Shown piece by piece: positions 35,208 through 42,949 of a stretch of DNA of 64,000 nt (positions are counted from its first letter, which is position 1; each line of letters opens with the position of its first letter). The position numbers and the translations under genes were made by a program. Origin of the DNA: Haloarcula sp. H-GB4. GTDB lineage: Archaea > Halobacteriota > Halobacteria > Halobacteriales > Haloarculaceae. Location: positions 1 to 64,000 of the forward strand of contig NZ_JAVDDX010000006.1 in assembly GCF_030848575.1 (NCBI RefSeq), read 5' to 3'. The notes beneath the pieces are model-generated. The model saw only the letters and a list, made by a program, of their open reading frames with translations, made no database searches and was not told the DNA's origin.

Positions 35208-35942
35208 TTACGAGTCGAGGTCAGTCGTATCGAAGTCGCCGATGTCGCCACCCGACTGTGACGGACTGTCCTCGTCTGTTGAGACCTCTGTGGTACTGCC
35301 GGACGCATCCTCTGCTGTGGATGGTGTCACGCCACCGGCTTGATCCTGCGAAGTCGGGGCAGTTTCGGCGTCGTCGGTGAGTTCCTCAAGCGCTTGGATA
35401 ACGGTTTGTCGGTACTGGTCAGGATCGGTGTCATACTCTTCGCGAGCCATAGCAGCGTACTCGTTGGTGTCGTCCTCGAAGCGTTCGAGCCGCTCCAGAG
35501 TTCGCTTCGCTGTTTCTGTCACCCACCGATTGCGGGTGTCTGCATCAACAACGGTCAGGTGCTCTGGTCGGAGCGAGACGTTGGTGTCGCCGTCGTCGGT
35601 TTCATAGGTTCGGGGCTTGCCAACAAGCGCGACGAAGACGGGCGGGTCAACCTCTCGTAGCATGGCGGCTGCTTCGGGTTGGTACTGGCCAGCATAGGTG
35701 AAGAACGTCCCTGTGGGCCCGACAATTCGGCCCTGCCAGTACTCATCATCGCTGCCGACATCGTCGGTTTCGGTCAGGGTGCCGACGACAAACACGCGGT
35801 TTGCTTTCGCGCCTGTCGGCAGCAGGGCATAGACGGGCGCGCGGTCATCGTCTGACTCCCGGAAGGTATAGCCTGCATCGTTGAATTCCCCAGCGAAGGC
35901 TCGCTGTGCGAGTTCACGCATCGGGGCTTGTCCTTGGCTCAT
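35208..35942 (-). CDS. RPA-associated protein (RPA32-like, COG3390 type)
   Basis: A 244-aa protein encoded directly behind the RPA large-subunit gene, its ATG adjoining that gene's stop. The N-terminal 20-120 residues form an OB-fold-like region (VFVVGTLTETDDVGSDDEYW, then GRIVGPTGTFFTYAGQYQPE), followed by a helical, acidic region and a Ser/Asp/Gly-rich tail. In haloarchaea, rpa genes occur in operons with such RPA-associated proteins, which help single-stranded DNA binding. This is likely a plasmid-borne copy. Confidence 0.8.
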   Translation of the reverse strand: MSQGQAPMRELAQRAFAGEFNDAGYTFRESDDDRAPVYALLPTGAKANRVFVVGTLTETDDVGSDDEYWQGRIVGPTGTFFTYAGQYQPEAAAMLREVDPPVFVALVGKPRTYETDDGDTNVSLRPEHLTVVDADTRNRWVTETAKRTLERLERFEDDTNEYAAMAREEYDTDPDQYRQTVIQALEELTDDAETAPTSQDQAGGVTPSTAEDASGSTTEVSTDEDSPSQSGGDIGDFDTTDLDS

Positions 35943-36881
35943 CTAGATCGACCTCGCAGTGATGAGGAGTTGTTCTGGATCATGCATCTCGGCGAGTTGC
36001 TCGAACTCGTTGACGAGCAAATACCGGCCCAGTTCAGGGCCTTGGACGCGATAGTAGTGCCCAAGCGTCACCTCACGTATCTCGTCGGCGACGACGCTTG
36101 TATCCAAAGCGTCCATGGCCATTTCTTGGGCTTGTGACAACGTGATGTCGGCGACCTGCTCAGTCGCCTCTTTGTCGAAGATGACCTCTTGGACTGTATC
36201 GCCATTGTCAATCACACCTTTGATTCGGAGGTCGAACTCGCCTTCGCCCTCGCCGTGTTCACTGCATCGCCCGTTTTGGAGGACACGCGTGCAGTCGTCT
36301 TCTGGACAGCGTTTGATCAGCCCGCTGCCTGACTGGATATCGACGAGTGCACCCTCAGCATCGGTGGTGTCGTCGCCGACTTCGATATCTTGGTCGAGTG
36401 CTTCGATGGTCGTGGTGCGATTGAGTTTGACCGAGTACTGGCCCTGATACTCATCGGTGACAACATTTCCAAGGTCATAGACTTGGCCCTCGGTGAGTGC
36501 TTCGAGGTCAGACTTGGCCCATTTGGTGAACTTGATGGTTCCAGTTTCGTCACCGAGGAGGCCAACTTGTGCAATCGAGTCACTGCGGGGCTCCCAGAGA
36601 TCAGTGACTTTGGCGGTAATGTCGACCCACTGTTCGGCTTCGGTAATTTCCTCGAGATCGACTTGTTGGTTGCCGTCCTCGCTGCTAACTTCGTCGCGGT
36701 CAACATCGCTGTCAGAAAGATAGGTACTCACGACACTACGTCGAGCTTCGTCGAGTGGGACTCTGTAGTCATCGACAAGTGTGGTGAGCCGTTCCTCGAT
36801 GTCGTCGAGGGAGGCATCGACTGACTCGGGTAACTGGTCGTGTATGTCTTGGGCTTCTTGCTGTATATCAGAGTTGCTCAT
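35943..36881 (-). CDS. Replication protein A (single-stranded DNA-binding), RPA41-like
   Basis: A 312-aa ssDNA-binding protein with two OB folds: residues about 80-165 (WVDITAKVTDLWEPRSDSIA, then GTIKFTKWAKSDL) and a second one around 220-300, which includes a zinc finger (CPEDDC...CSEH). RPA protects and organises single-stranded DNA in replication, repair and transfer. The open frame reaches 37001, but ATG 36881 begins the usual acidic N-terminal helix and excludes out-of-family sequence. It is followed without a gap by its associated protein. A strong hairpin lies just upstream of the start. Confidence 0.85.
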   Translation of the reverse strand: MSNSDIQQEAQDIHDQLPESVDASLDDIEERLTTLVDDYRVPLDEARRSVVSTYLSDSDVDRDEVSSEDGNQQVDLEEITEAEQWVDITAKVTDLWEPRSDSIAQVGLLGDETGTIKFTKWAKSDLEALTEGQVYDLGNVVTDEYQGQYSVKLNRTTTIEALDQDIEVGDDTTDAEGALVDIQSGSGLIKRCPEDDCTRVLQNGRCSEHGEGEGEFDLRIKGVIDNGDTVQEVIFDKEATEQVADITLSQAQEMAMDALDTSVVADEIREVTLGHYYRVQGPELGRYLLVNEFEQLAEMHDPEQLLITARSI

Positions 36882-36889
36882 AGTGTTCT

Positions 36890-36914
36890 CCGTCTCGTTT
36901 GCGATGGGAGACGG
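36890..36914 (-). promoter_or_regulatory. Leader hairpin upstream of the RPA gene
   Basis: CCGTCTC (36890-36896) and GAGACGG (36908-36914) form a perfect 7-bp stem with an 11-nt loop, ending eight bases before the RPA start codon (36881). It resembles in size and place the leader hairpins of the plus-strand genes further right, but lacks their TTTTGTG box. Confidence 0.5.
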
Positions 36915-37060
36915 CTGGCGGTACGCTTGGGGTGGTCTAAAACCCATGCAAATCGTGGCGAAAGTGAAATTGTCCCACTCCGCCCGAAGCGCTTCAATCA
37001 CTGGACGTCGGTGGGCTGGCTCACAGTGTGGACCGTCTGGTCTCCGATCCGTTTGAAAAA

Positions 37061-37088
37061 TTTTTGTGTTCCTCTGTCGGGTGAGAGG
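37061..37088 (+). promoter_or_regulatory. Leader hairpin element 1 (TTTTGTG box + stem)
   Basis: TTTTTGTG (37061-37068) is followed by the stem CCTCT (37071-37075)/AGAGG (37084-37088) with loop GTCGGGTG; the 3' arm touches the ATG at 37089. First member of the repeated family described in the findings. Confidence 0.75.
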
Positions 37089-38126
37089 ATGACTGACCTT
37101 TCACTCGGTACGTTCGGAGACGGAGACAGCGCCGACAAAGACCTCGATCCAGATGCCGCAAGCATCGCCCGATGTGCGACGACGTGTCGCGCTCCTGATC
37201 GTGACGACGGCAGTTGGGCATCTCCAGATGAGGACTGGGGGCTGACAACGCAGCGGCCGGCGTCGTCGATCAACACGTCGGCTGGTCGAGCAACCAAACA
37301 GCAAACCCGGTGGGTCGTCGGCGGGGACATCGGAGACTACGTTGAACAGTACGCAACTGGTGACCTCCTGCAAATCCCAAACACGTACGGCGAGTTCGAC
37401 TCCATTGACACCCGAGTCACATTCGTCGACGGGCTCGCTGACAGCTACGGGTACGGCATTGACGCCCAAGCACTCGAAAAGGCATTGCGGGTCCTCACTG
37501 GCGGTGGCCGATACACTGCGTCGAGATACACGGCAATCCCGTGCGGGAAGCAGCCGTGGATTCTGACGGGGCCAGAAGGGACGCTCTTGTGCAGCTGTAT
37601 GCCCGTCGAACGGCCGGAGAATCCATACACAAGGGAGCTTCGGACGCCAGAGACGACCCTGCAGATTGAGGAGCAGAACCAAACAGTCCGCACGGGAGCC
37701 GCTGAGTTTGCCCACCTGCTGTCCGACGCTCTCGGTGTCGATATCGAGGGCGTAGAGCACGCAACAGTACGCGGGCAAACCCAGCACTCGTTCGTCGGCG
37801 AGGAGGACAAGTTCCCGATCAAGGCTAGTGACTTAGCACAACTGCATGGGTTGACGAGCGATCCATCTGTCATCCAAGGAGGAGTCAGCCGTGGAGTCCA
37901 GCCCCCCAGCGGTGGCGACTCAATCTCGGTTGAGTGGGACGGGCCGGAGCATCCGGTTGGATATCTCGACGAGGGAGACGTGATCGCCGGCTACGAGTTT
38001 GCGTGGGAACGGCCCGAAGAGTCGCTGGAAGACGTTGCGGTGGTTCGCGAGTACCGGGTCACACAGAACTACTCGCGCTGGACGGTTGATTACAATACCC
38101 ATCGCCTTGCGTCGGTGGTCCCATAG
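37089..38126 (+). CDS. Hypothetical haloarchaeal plasmid protein, 345 aa
   Basis: A 345-aa protein with an acidic N-terminus, a middle region with strand-rich segments (WVVGGDIGDYVEQYATGDLL) and a segment ALRVLTGGGRYTASRYTAIP followed by PWILTGPEGTLLCSC. That last region faintly resembles the repeated C-terminal domain of the genes at 47533 and 48249 (helix, then Y-x-x-x-R-Y-T, then GP-x-G). No catalytic motif was recognised. A longer frame exists upstream, but the leader hairpin ends exactly at ATG 37089. It lies beside the RPA operon, divergent from it. Confidence 0.6.
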   Translation: MTDLSLGTFGDGDSADKDLDPDAASIARCATTCRAPDRDDGSWASPDEDWGLTTQRPASSINTSAGRATKQQTRWVVGGDIGDYVEQYATGDLLQIPNTYGEFDSIDTRVTFVDGLADSYGYGIDAQALEKALRVLTGGGRYTASRYTAIPCGKQPWILTGPEGTLLCSCMPVERPENPYTRELRTPETTLQIEEQNQTVRTGAAEFAHLLSDALGVDIEGVEHATVRGQTQHSFVGEEDKFPIKASDLAQLHGLTSDPSVIQGGVSRGVQPPSGGDSISVEWDGPEHPVGYLDEGDVIAGYEFAWERPEESLEDVAVVREYRVTQNYSRWTVDYNTHRLASVVP

Positions 38127-38141
38127 CGCCGCCAACGGCAT

Positions 38142-38170
38142 ATTTTGTGAGCCCTCCGGCAAGTGGAGGG
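38142..38170 (+). promoter_or_regulatory. Leader hairpin element 2
   Basis: ATTTTGTG (38142-38149), then stem CCCTCC (38152-38157)/GGAGGG (38165-38170) with loop GGCAAGT. The PCNA start follows eight bases later at 38179. The stem sequence differs from element 1 but pairs perfectly. Confidence 0.7.
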
Positions 38171-38178
38171 TAATCCAG

Positions 38179-39051
38179 ATGTCACAATCCACAGCGACCA
38201 GTAGCACCGAAGCAGCAACCACCGACGCCGAAACGAGCGTGCCAGAGACGGCGACAGACAGTGACGCAGAAATCGACACTGCGGACCTCCTGTCGCTCGA
38301 TGCCCCGCAGCATCTTCGGATCAGCGGCGAGGTCCAACTGTTTGAGCAGATTTTCGCGGCGGCTGGCACGGTCACAGACAAGACACGGATAGGAATTACA
38401 GAGTCGGGAATCGCCATCCGGGCGGCCGATCAGCAGGGGCACGCGATGGTCGACCTGCGTGTTTCTGGGAGTTCGTTCACCTCTTTCGATGCAGGGAGGG
38501 GAACGTTGGGGGTGGACGTCGGACGAGTTCGCGATGCACTCTCGGTCGGCGATGCAGGCGACCTTGCACAGTTCGCACTCGATGCAGCGAATAGCACACT
38601 GGAAATCAACATCGACGGGATAACGCGCACTATTGATCTCGAGGCGGTTGAATCGCTCCGCTACCCTGTCGAGATGCCGGATATCAACATCCCGGCAACC
38701 GTCCACCTGAGTCCAGACGATATCTCGCTCGGTCTCGACGCAGCCGATATGCTTGCCGACCGGTTTGACCTCTCTGTTGACTCAGAAACCAGAGAAGTGC
38801 GGTTTGCCGCAGACGGCGACACTGACAGCATGACCTACCGGTGGGACGACACCGATCTCATCGCCTTCGAGCCTGCGGATGTCGCAGTGAAACTGGATTC
38901 GTCGCTGGTCAAATCAGCGAATGCTGGCCTGCCAGACGGCACGAATCGGGTTCTACATATCGGAAACGGGGTGCCGCTCGTGCTGAAATCGGAGTTCCCC
39001 GACGCCGATGGAGCGATGCAGTTCGTGATAGCACCGAAGCTCCCGAACTGA
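38179..39051 (+). CDS. PCNA-like sliding clamp
   Basis: A 290-aa sliding clamp. After a Thr/Ser/Glu-rich N-terminal extension of about 45 residues come two clamp repeats. The first contains FEQIFAAAGTVTDKTRIGIT and IAIRAADQQGHAMVDLRVSG; the second covers the VHLSPDDISLGLDAADMLAD region and the C-terminal FVIAPKL. PCNA rings tether polymerases and nucleases to DNA. Chromosomal PCNA in haloarchaea is shorter (about 247 aa) without the extension, so this is a divergent plasmid copy. The start at 38179 is set by the leader element; the longer frame crosses it. Confidence 0.85.
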   Translation: MSQSTATSSTEAATTDAETSVPETATDSDAEIDTADLLSLDAPQHLRISGEVQLFEQIFAAAGTVTDKTRIGITESGIAIRAADQQGHAMVDLRVSGSSFTSFDAGRGTLGVDVGRVRDALSVGDAGDLAQFALDAANSTLEINIDGITRTIDLEAVESLRYPVEMPDINIPATVHLSPDDISLGLDAADMLADRFDLSVDSETREVRFAADGDTDSMTYRWDDTDLIAFEPADVAVKLDSSLVKSANAGLPDGTNRVLHIGNGVPLVLKSEFPDADGAMQFVIAPKLPN

Positions 39052-39089
39052 TTCGGTTCCCCGTGGTTTTGCGGAAACGGTGGTGTGTC

Positions 39090-39130
39090 CTAACCAACAG
39101 CGACTCCCATACTTCTCCATTGTTGGTTAG
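39090..39130. repeat. TAACCAACA inverted repeat, copy 1
   Basis: CTAACCAACA (39090-39099) and TGTTGGTTAG (39121-39130) form a perfect 10-bp inverted repeat spaced by 21 bp, just ahead of leader hairpin element 3. Copies 2 and 3 lie at 39449 and 47448. Confidence 0.75.
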
Positions 39131-39135
39131 CGCTA

Positions 39136-39164
39136 TTTTTGTGTCTCCCCGGTCGGGTGAGGGA
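39136..39164 (+). promoter_or_regulatory. Leader hairpin element 3
   Basis: TTTTTGTG (39136-39143), then stem TCCC (39146-39149)/GGGA (39161-39164) with a GGTCGGGTGA-type loop. The start codon is at 39173. The TAACCAACA repeat ends five bases upstream. Confidence 0.65.
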
Positions 39165-39172
39165 TTTCCTTC

Positions 39173-39436
39173 ATGGACCCGACCGAAACAGTTCCAGACT
39201 ACGAGCGCTTCGAGCGCGAACAGATCGCACAGGACCGCGACCGCCGGCGTCTCGATACCGTCGAGATCGACGAGCCACGAGGGCGTGAGGTCGTTACCAG
39301 TCTACTCAATGAGGGTGTGGTCGAACCCGTCCCAGAACAAAACGTCTTGCAGCACGTTCCGTCCGGGCAGTGTTTTGACTCCGACATGGCGCTGGTGTAC
39401 TTCCACAAGGGCTGGGAGGCTAGAGGCGAGGAGTAG
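39173..39436 (+). CDS. Small hypothetical protein, 87 aa
   Basis: An 87-aa charged protein. The N-terminal half is one long helix rich in Arg, Glu and Asp (DYERFEREQIAQDRDRRRLD); the C-terminal half is mixed, ending GQCFDSDMALVYFHKGWEAR. It has no recognised domain. It lies between copies 1 and 2 of the TAACCAACA repeat and carries its own leader hairpin, so it is likely expressed alone. Confidence 0.6.
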   Translation: MDPTETVPDYERFEREQIAQDRDRRRLDTVEIDEPRGREVVTSLLNEGVVEPVPEQNVLQHVPSGQCFDSDMALVYFHKGWEARGEE

Positions 39437-39448
39437 CCAACTCGCAGA

Positions 39449-39490
39449 CTAACCAACACAGTACCCCACATTCCACTCGGTGTTGGTTAG
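39449..39490. repeat. TAACCAACA inverted repeat, copy 2
   Basis: CTAACCAACA (39449-39458) and TGTTGGTTAG (39481-39490), spaced by 22 bp, between the 87-aa gene and the next gene. Confidence 0.75.
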
Positions 39491-39566
39491 CCTCAGGACC
39501 TCTTCTCTGACGCGGCGTATGGGCGCGTCCCGAGAGTTGATACCCCATCGGAATTTCCCCAAGCGT

Positions 39567-40115
39567 ATGGACCGCACTGACTGGCCGACACCCGGGCCGA
39601 ACGAGCCTGTCCCGGCATGGGACGAGTACCGACAGCTGCGCGAGGCTGTCCACGACTATCTGGATCACGAGCCAGAGGACCCAAGGTGGGATGACATCTG
39701 GCGGGCGCTCGGCGCGATCATGGGCGAATACCAGCGAGATGCATTCGCGCAAGCCTTCGACCTCGATGAGCCTGCCGAGACAGCCTGTATCCGGCGTCTT
39801 ATCACGGGCGACGACGAGTGCCCCCACTCGCCGCTTGACGCCGACAGCGACCCGAAGGGACCGCCTCACAGCCCGCCAGCAGACGACCACTCGACGCTCT
39901 GGCTTGACGATGGCGAGCCGGCGTTGTACTCGATGCACGTCTACCCCGGCAACATCGAGCGATTGGATTCCACAGAGCCGCCCCACAATCTCTGGTTCGA
40001 CGTCTTCGAGTTTGCCGCCGAGTGGGGACTAGAGGTCTCGATTCTCGCAAAGTCGTGGTACAACCTTGGCTCGGCTATCCACGTCGTCTTCTATCCGCCG
40101 GAGCGGTACAGATAG
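39567..40115 (+). CDS. Hypothetical protein, 182 aa
   Basis: A 182-aa acidic protein (WPTPGPNEPVPAWDEYRQLR at the N-terminus, then a helical middle and a strand-rich C-terminus with NLWFDVFEFAAEWGLEVSIL). I do not recognise a family. The frame is open from 39480; ATG 39519 and ATG 39567 are both possible starts, and I chose 39567 because the upstream 29 residues are basic and unlike the rest. No TTTTGTG hairpin precedes it, but the second TAACCAACA repeat does. Confidence 0.5.
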   Translation: MDRTDWPTPGPNEPVPAWDEYRQLREAVHDYLDHEPEDPRWDDIWRALGAIMGEYQRDAFAQAFDLDEPAETACIRRLITGDDECPHSPLDADSDPKGPPHSPPADDHSTLWLDDGEPALYSMHVYPGNIERLDSTEPPHNLWFDVFEFAAEWGLEVSILAKSWYNLGSAIHVVFYPPERYR

Positions 40116-40150
40116 CCAGCTCACCTCGCTCTCGCTCAGTCAGCCAGTCG

Positions 40151-40180
40151 ATTTTGTGACCCCCAGTGGAGGTGCGGGGG
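40151..40180 (+). promoter_or_regulatory. Leader hairpin element 5, divergent
   Basis: ATTTTGTG (40151-40158), then CCCCC (40160-40164)/GGGGG (40176-40180) around AGTGGAGGTGC. The ardC start codon (40213) is 32 bases further, so this copy does not abut the ATG. Confidence 0.6.
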
Positions 40181-40212
40181 CGTGCCCGAGAGCGCGTCTC
40201 GAAGATAGACCG

Positions 40213-41172
40213 ATGTCAACGATACAGTCAGACACGCCAGAGCAGTCCAGCCAGCAGACCACTTGCACCTTCGACGATTCGGACTCCCGGGACGAGGAGA
40301 TGCGCGACCAACTCGATGCGTGGGTCGAGGACCTCGCCGACCTCACGAACGAAGCGCAGACCAGTGAGCAGTTCCAGCAGTGGCTCGATGTGCAGAGCAA
40401 GTTCCACGACTATTCAGCACGGAACACGCTACTCATTAAGCTTCAGTGTCCCGAGGCAACGCGAGTCGCCGGGTACAATACGTGGCAAGACGAGTTCGAC
40501 CGCTACGTCCAGCAAGGCGAGGATGCCATCTGGATCTGGGCCCCCATTATCACGAAGAAGTGCCCCGAATGTGGGAACTCGCCGTCATATCACGAGAACA
40601 CAGATTGCGAATACGATGAAACCAACCCCGAGCAGTGGCGTCGGGGACTGGTCGGGTTCCGGCCAACGTCGGTGTTCGATATCTCCCAGACCGAGGGCGA
40701 ACCGCTTCCCGAACTGGAGACAGAAGCTCACGGCGACCCGGATGGACTTGTCGAGGACCTCTTGGACGCCACCGACGAGGTCGGCGTCGACGCAAGAATC
40801 GTCACTCCGGAAGAGTGGGAGCATGGGTCTGCACGGGGCGTTTGCGAGCGTCGGAACGTCATGACCACGAATCCGATGGTCGAAGCGGTCGACCGAGACA
40901 ATCGGGCCGCCCTCGCGAGTACACTGATTCACGAGTTCGCCCATGCAGAGCTTCACTTCAATGTCGAGGATGAGGCGGAGCGGTCGAAACGCGAGGTCGA
41001 AGCCGAGGCAGTCGCCTACGTGGTCAGTCGTCACTTCGGGCTGGACCCAGAGAACTCGGCGTTCTACCTCGCGGCGTGGGACGGCGACGCACCAGAGACG
41101 CTTCGGGACCGGTTGGACCGTATCTCGTCGACTGCGGCGGATCTGATCGACGCCGTCGAAGGTGCCAGCTGA
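40213..41172 (+). CDS. ardC: ArdC-type antirestriction protein with zinc-metallopeptidase domain
   Basis: A 319-aa protein. The N-terminal part (LDVQSKFHDYSARNTLLIKL, residues about 58-77, then VAGYNTWQ) is the ArdC-like ssDNA-binding domain. It contains an inserted zinc-ribbon-like CPECGNSP. The C-terminal domain has the HEFAH motif (H240-H244) and a downstream EAEAVAYVVSRHFG, as in ImmA/IrrE-type metallopeptidases. ArdC proteins coat incoming single-stranded DNA during conjugation and shield it from host restriction. This fits the transfer genes at the left of the window. The start at 40213 is the first ATG after the leader hairpin. Confidence 0.85.
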   Translation: MSTIQSDTPEQSSQQTTCTFDDSDSRDEEMRDQLDAWVEDLADLTNEAQTSEQFQQWLDVQSKFHDYSARNTLLIKLQCPEATRVAGYNTWQDEFDRYVQQGEDAIWIWAPIITKKCPECGNSPSYHENTDCEYDETNPEQWRRGLVGFRPTSVFDISQTEGEPLPELETEAHGDPDGLVEDLLDATDEVGVDARIVTPEEWEHGSARGVCERRNVMTTNPMVEAVDRDNRAALASTLIHEFAHAELHFNVEDEAERSKREVEAEAVAYVVSRHFGLDPENSAFYLAAWDGDAPETLRDRLDRISSTAADLIDAVEGAS

Positions 41173-41211
41173 GCAGTCGGTCGTGCTTTTCCAGACGTGC
41201 TTGAGAGGAGT

Positions 41212-41242
41212 GTTTTGTGACTCCCCTGGTGGGCGAGGGAGT
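41212..41242 (+). promoter_or_regulatory. Leader hairpin element 6
   Basis: GTTTTGTG (41212-41219), then ACTCCC (41220-41225)/GGGAGT (41237-41242), a 6-bp stem around CTGGTGGGCGA. The ATG at 41248 is five bases downstream. Confidence 0.7.
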
Positions 41243-41247
41243 CGAAT

Positions 41248-42000
41248 ATGCGTTCACAAGCAGCGTCGGGTAGCAGTCCTGTCGGACAGTTTCTGAGTGT
41301 CTTAGCTGACTTGCGTGACCAGATCGGAGGGCCGTACTACCTCGGAGACGTGACCGGGCGGTTGGAGTGGCCCGACCGAGGAGTGTACTTTTTCTTCTCG
41401 CCAGCAAGCGACCTCAGACAGATGCCCTCCACAAAGTGGCGACTCTCACGGATCGGCACCGTCGGCGTCAGTACCGGTTCGTCGAACACGCTCTGGAACC
41501 GGCTCAGGCAACATCGTGGGAACGTTCGCGGGAAGTACGCCGGCGGTGGCAACCATCGTGGTTCGATTTTTCGCTTGCACGTCGGACGGGCGCTAATCGA
41601 GAAGCACGGCTGGCACGACGAGTATCCTCACTGGGGCGAACCGAATCCCGACGCCGAGACGACTGCTGTTCGCGAGCAGGAACACGAACTTGAACAGCGC
41701 GTGTCGGAGTACATCCGGGATCTGCCGTTTCTCTGGGTTGACGTTCCGGGCAAGCCCGGCCCAGAGTGTGACAGAGCCGAGATTGAGTCAAATACCATCG
41801 CGATGGTGTCGCATCATCGTCGATCCGCAGGACCATCGGACCTCGATTGGCTTGGATACCACTCGCCGAAATCTGAGGTGTATCAGTCTGGGCTGTGGAA
41901 CGTGCGGCACGTCTCCGACTCGTTCGATCCGTCGGTCGTGGACCAGTTATCAGAGTATATTTCGTCAACGGAAGCGCTGGACCACCAGTCGCGGATCTGA
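41248..42000 (+). CDS. GIY-YIG-like nuclease
   Basis: A 250-aa protein. The N-terminal half reads RGVYFFFSPASDLRQM, then WRLSRIGTVGVSTGSSNTLW, then RLRQHRGNVRGKYAGGGNHR, then GSIFRLHVGRALIEKHGW. This has the spacing of a GIY-YIG nuclease fold: a G-V-Y strand, a second strand ending in G-x-S/T, and an Arg-containing helix. A later Glu/Asn (EIESNTIAMVS) could complete the site. It is a known haloarchaeal accessory gene type, possibly for DNA modification sensing or mobility. Its last 36 bp overlap the convergent gene at 41965. Confidence 0.65.
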   Translation: MRSQAASGSSPVGQFLSVLADLRDQIGGPYYLGDVTGRLEWPDRGVYFFFSPASDLRQMPSTKWRLSRIGTVGVSTGSSNTLWNRLRQHRGNVRGKYAGGGNHRGSIFRLHVGRALIEKHGWHDEYPHWGEPNPDAETTAVREQEHELEQRVSEYIRDLPFLWVDVPGKPGPECDRAEIESNTIAMVSHHRRSAGPSDLDWLGYHSPKSEVYQSGLWNVRHVSDSFDPSVVDQLSEYISSTEALDHQSRI

Positions 42001-42849
42001 AGGAAGGTTCCGCAGCGAGAACTCAGTGCGCTCGGTTATGAGTCCGTAGGCAATCCCAGCCAGTGGCGCAACCACGGGAATCCACGCCAACGGAGACATG
42101 AGCAGTTCCGTCGAGATAGACTCCCAGACGGCAGCGTACATCAAAACAACGCAGACGGATGCAATGGCTGTCGACAGCCGCCACCGGACTCCCGCTACGA
42201 GCCCGGCCAGTGGGAGGCCATAGAACGCTACATCACCCGCAAGCGAGGACAGGAAATAGGAGATACCAAACGCACAGAAGTATGTCAGAAACATCGCTGT
42301 GCCTCCTACCGACGCAACGAATAGCCGTCGCCATCCAACACGCTCGTCGGTGTCGTCCTGGTCGGACTGCTCGTCGCTGTCCTCGGTCGTCGTGGTGACT
42401 GCAAGAGGACTCCTCGACTGTGTCTCGACGTGGCTGGCTTCCAGCCGGGAGACACCACGAGACTGCCCGTTGCCCTCCGTTTCGCCCTCGACCTCCTCAG
42501 TGATCGGGACTTCGCTCTGCAACGCAAGCACTCTGTGGGAGTCTGCTTCTGGACTGCTTGCTGGCTCTTGGTTCGCTGACGCTGGCAGGTTCAGGCGTCC
42601 CGTCTGCTTGATGTCTTCTTCGCAGGTAGAACACACTGTCAGCAGGTTCGTGGTCTTGTTTGTCCCGCCGTTCTCGGCGGGGATTCGTCGCACGACTTCC
42701 AAATCCTCCGCAGGGAACCGCGTCCCGCAGTTGGTGCAAGTGTTGTTGTCCAACTGCTTCCGGAAGACGATCCGGTACGCCCAGTCTGGTGGGTACTCGC
42801 CCCGGTAGCTGTCAGGGTCGTCGTACTGCGATTCGATACCTTCCTTCAT
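41965..42849 (-). CDS. HNH-like domain joined to a four-helix membrane protein
   Basis: A 294-aa protein. The N-terminus holds an HNH-like zinc motif: NTCTNCGTRFPAEDLEVVRR, then NGGTNKTTNLLTVCSTCEED, with two CxxC pairs and an N in the middle; the usual His is Arg-Arg-Ile, so catalysis is doubtful. A polar linker (about 85-175) follows, then four hydrophobic segments (LFVASVGGTAMFLTYFCAFG and others). It may be a membrane-tethered nuclease-like or sensor protein. It lies convergent with the GIY-YIG gene, overlapping it at the ends. A TATA-like CTTAAATA (minus strand) lies about 30 bases upstream. Confidence 0.6.
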   Translation of the reverse strand: MKEGIESQYDDPDSYRGEYPPDWAYRIVFRKQLDNNTCTNCGTRFPAEDLEVVRRIPAENGGTNKTTNLLTVCSTCEEDIKQTGRLNLPASANQEPASSPEADSHRVLALQSEVPITEEVEGETEGNGQSRGVSRLEASHVETQSRSPLAVTTTTEDSDEQSDQDDTDERVGWRRLFVASVGGTAMFLTYFCAFGISYFLSSLAGDVAFYGLPLAGLVAGVRWRLSTAIASVCVVLMYAAVWESISTELLMSPLAWIPVVAPLAGIAYGLITERTEFSLRNLPSDPRLVVQRFR

Positions 42850-42895
42850 TCTGATAGACACTTCCGCTCGTCTCCGTATTTAAGCCGCGGGGTCG

Positions 42896-42924
42896 TTTTG
42901 TGCCGCGCCTGCCAGCTGGGCGCG
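42896..42924 (+). promoter_or_regulatory. Leader hairpin element 7
   Basis: TTTTGTG (42896-42902), then CGCGCC (42904-42909)/GGCGCG (42919-42924), a 6-bp stem. The gene starts at 42950. Another stem sequence, same arrangement. Confidence 0.65.
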
Positions 42925-42949
42925 CCGGTCGGTGCGCTCGGTGTTTTCC

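Noticed and set aside
37061-37088. Leader hairpins as transcription terminators
   Set aside because: They lie immediately upstream of start codons, some abutting the ATG, with no following T-tract, and several are far from any upstream stop codon. Terminator function does not explain the TTTTGTG box.
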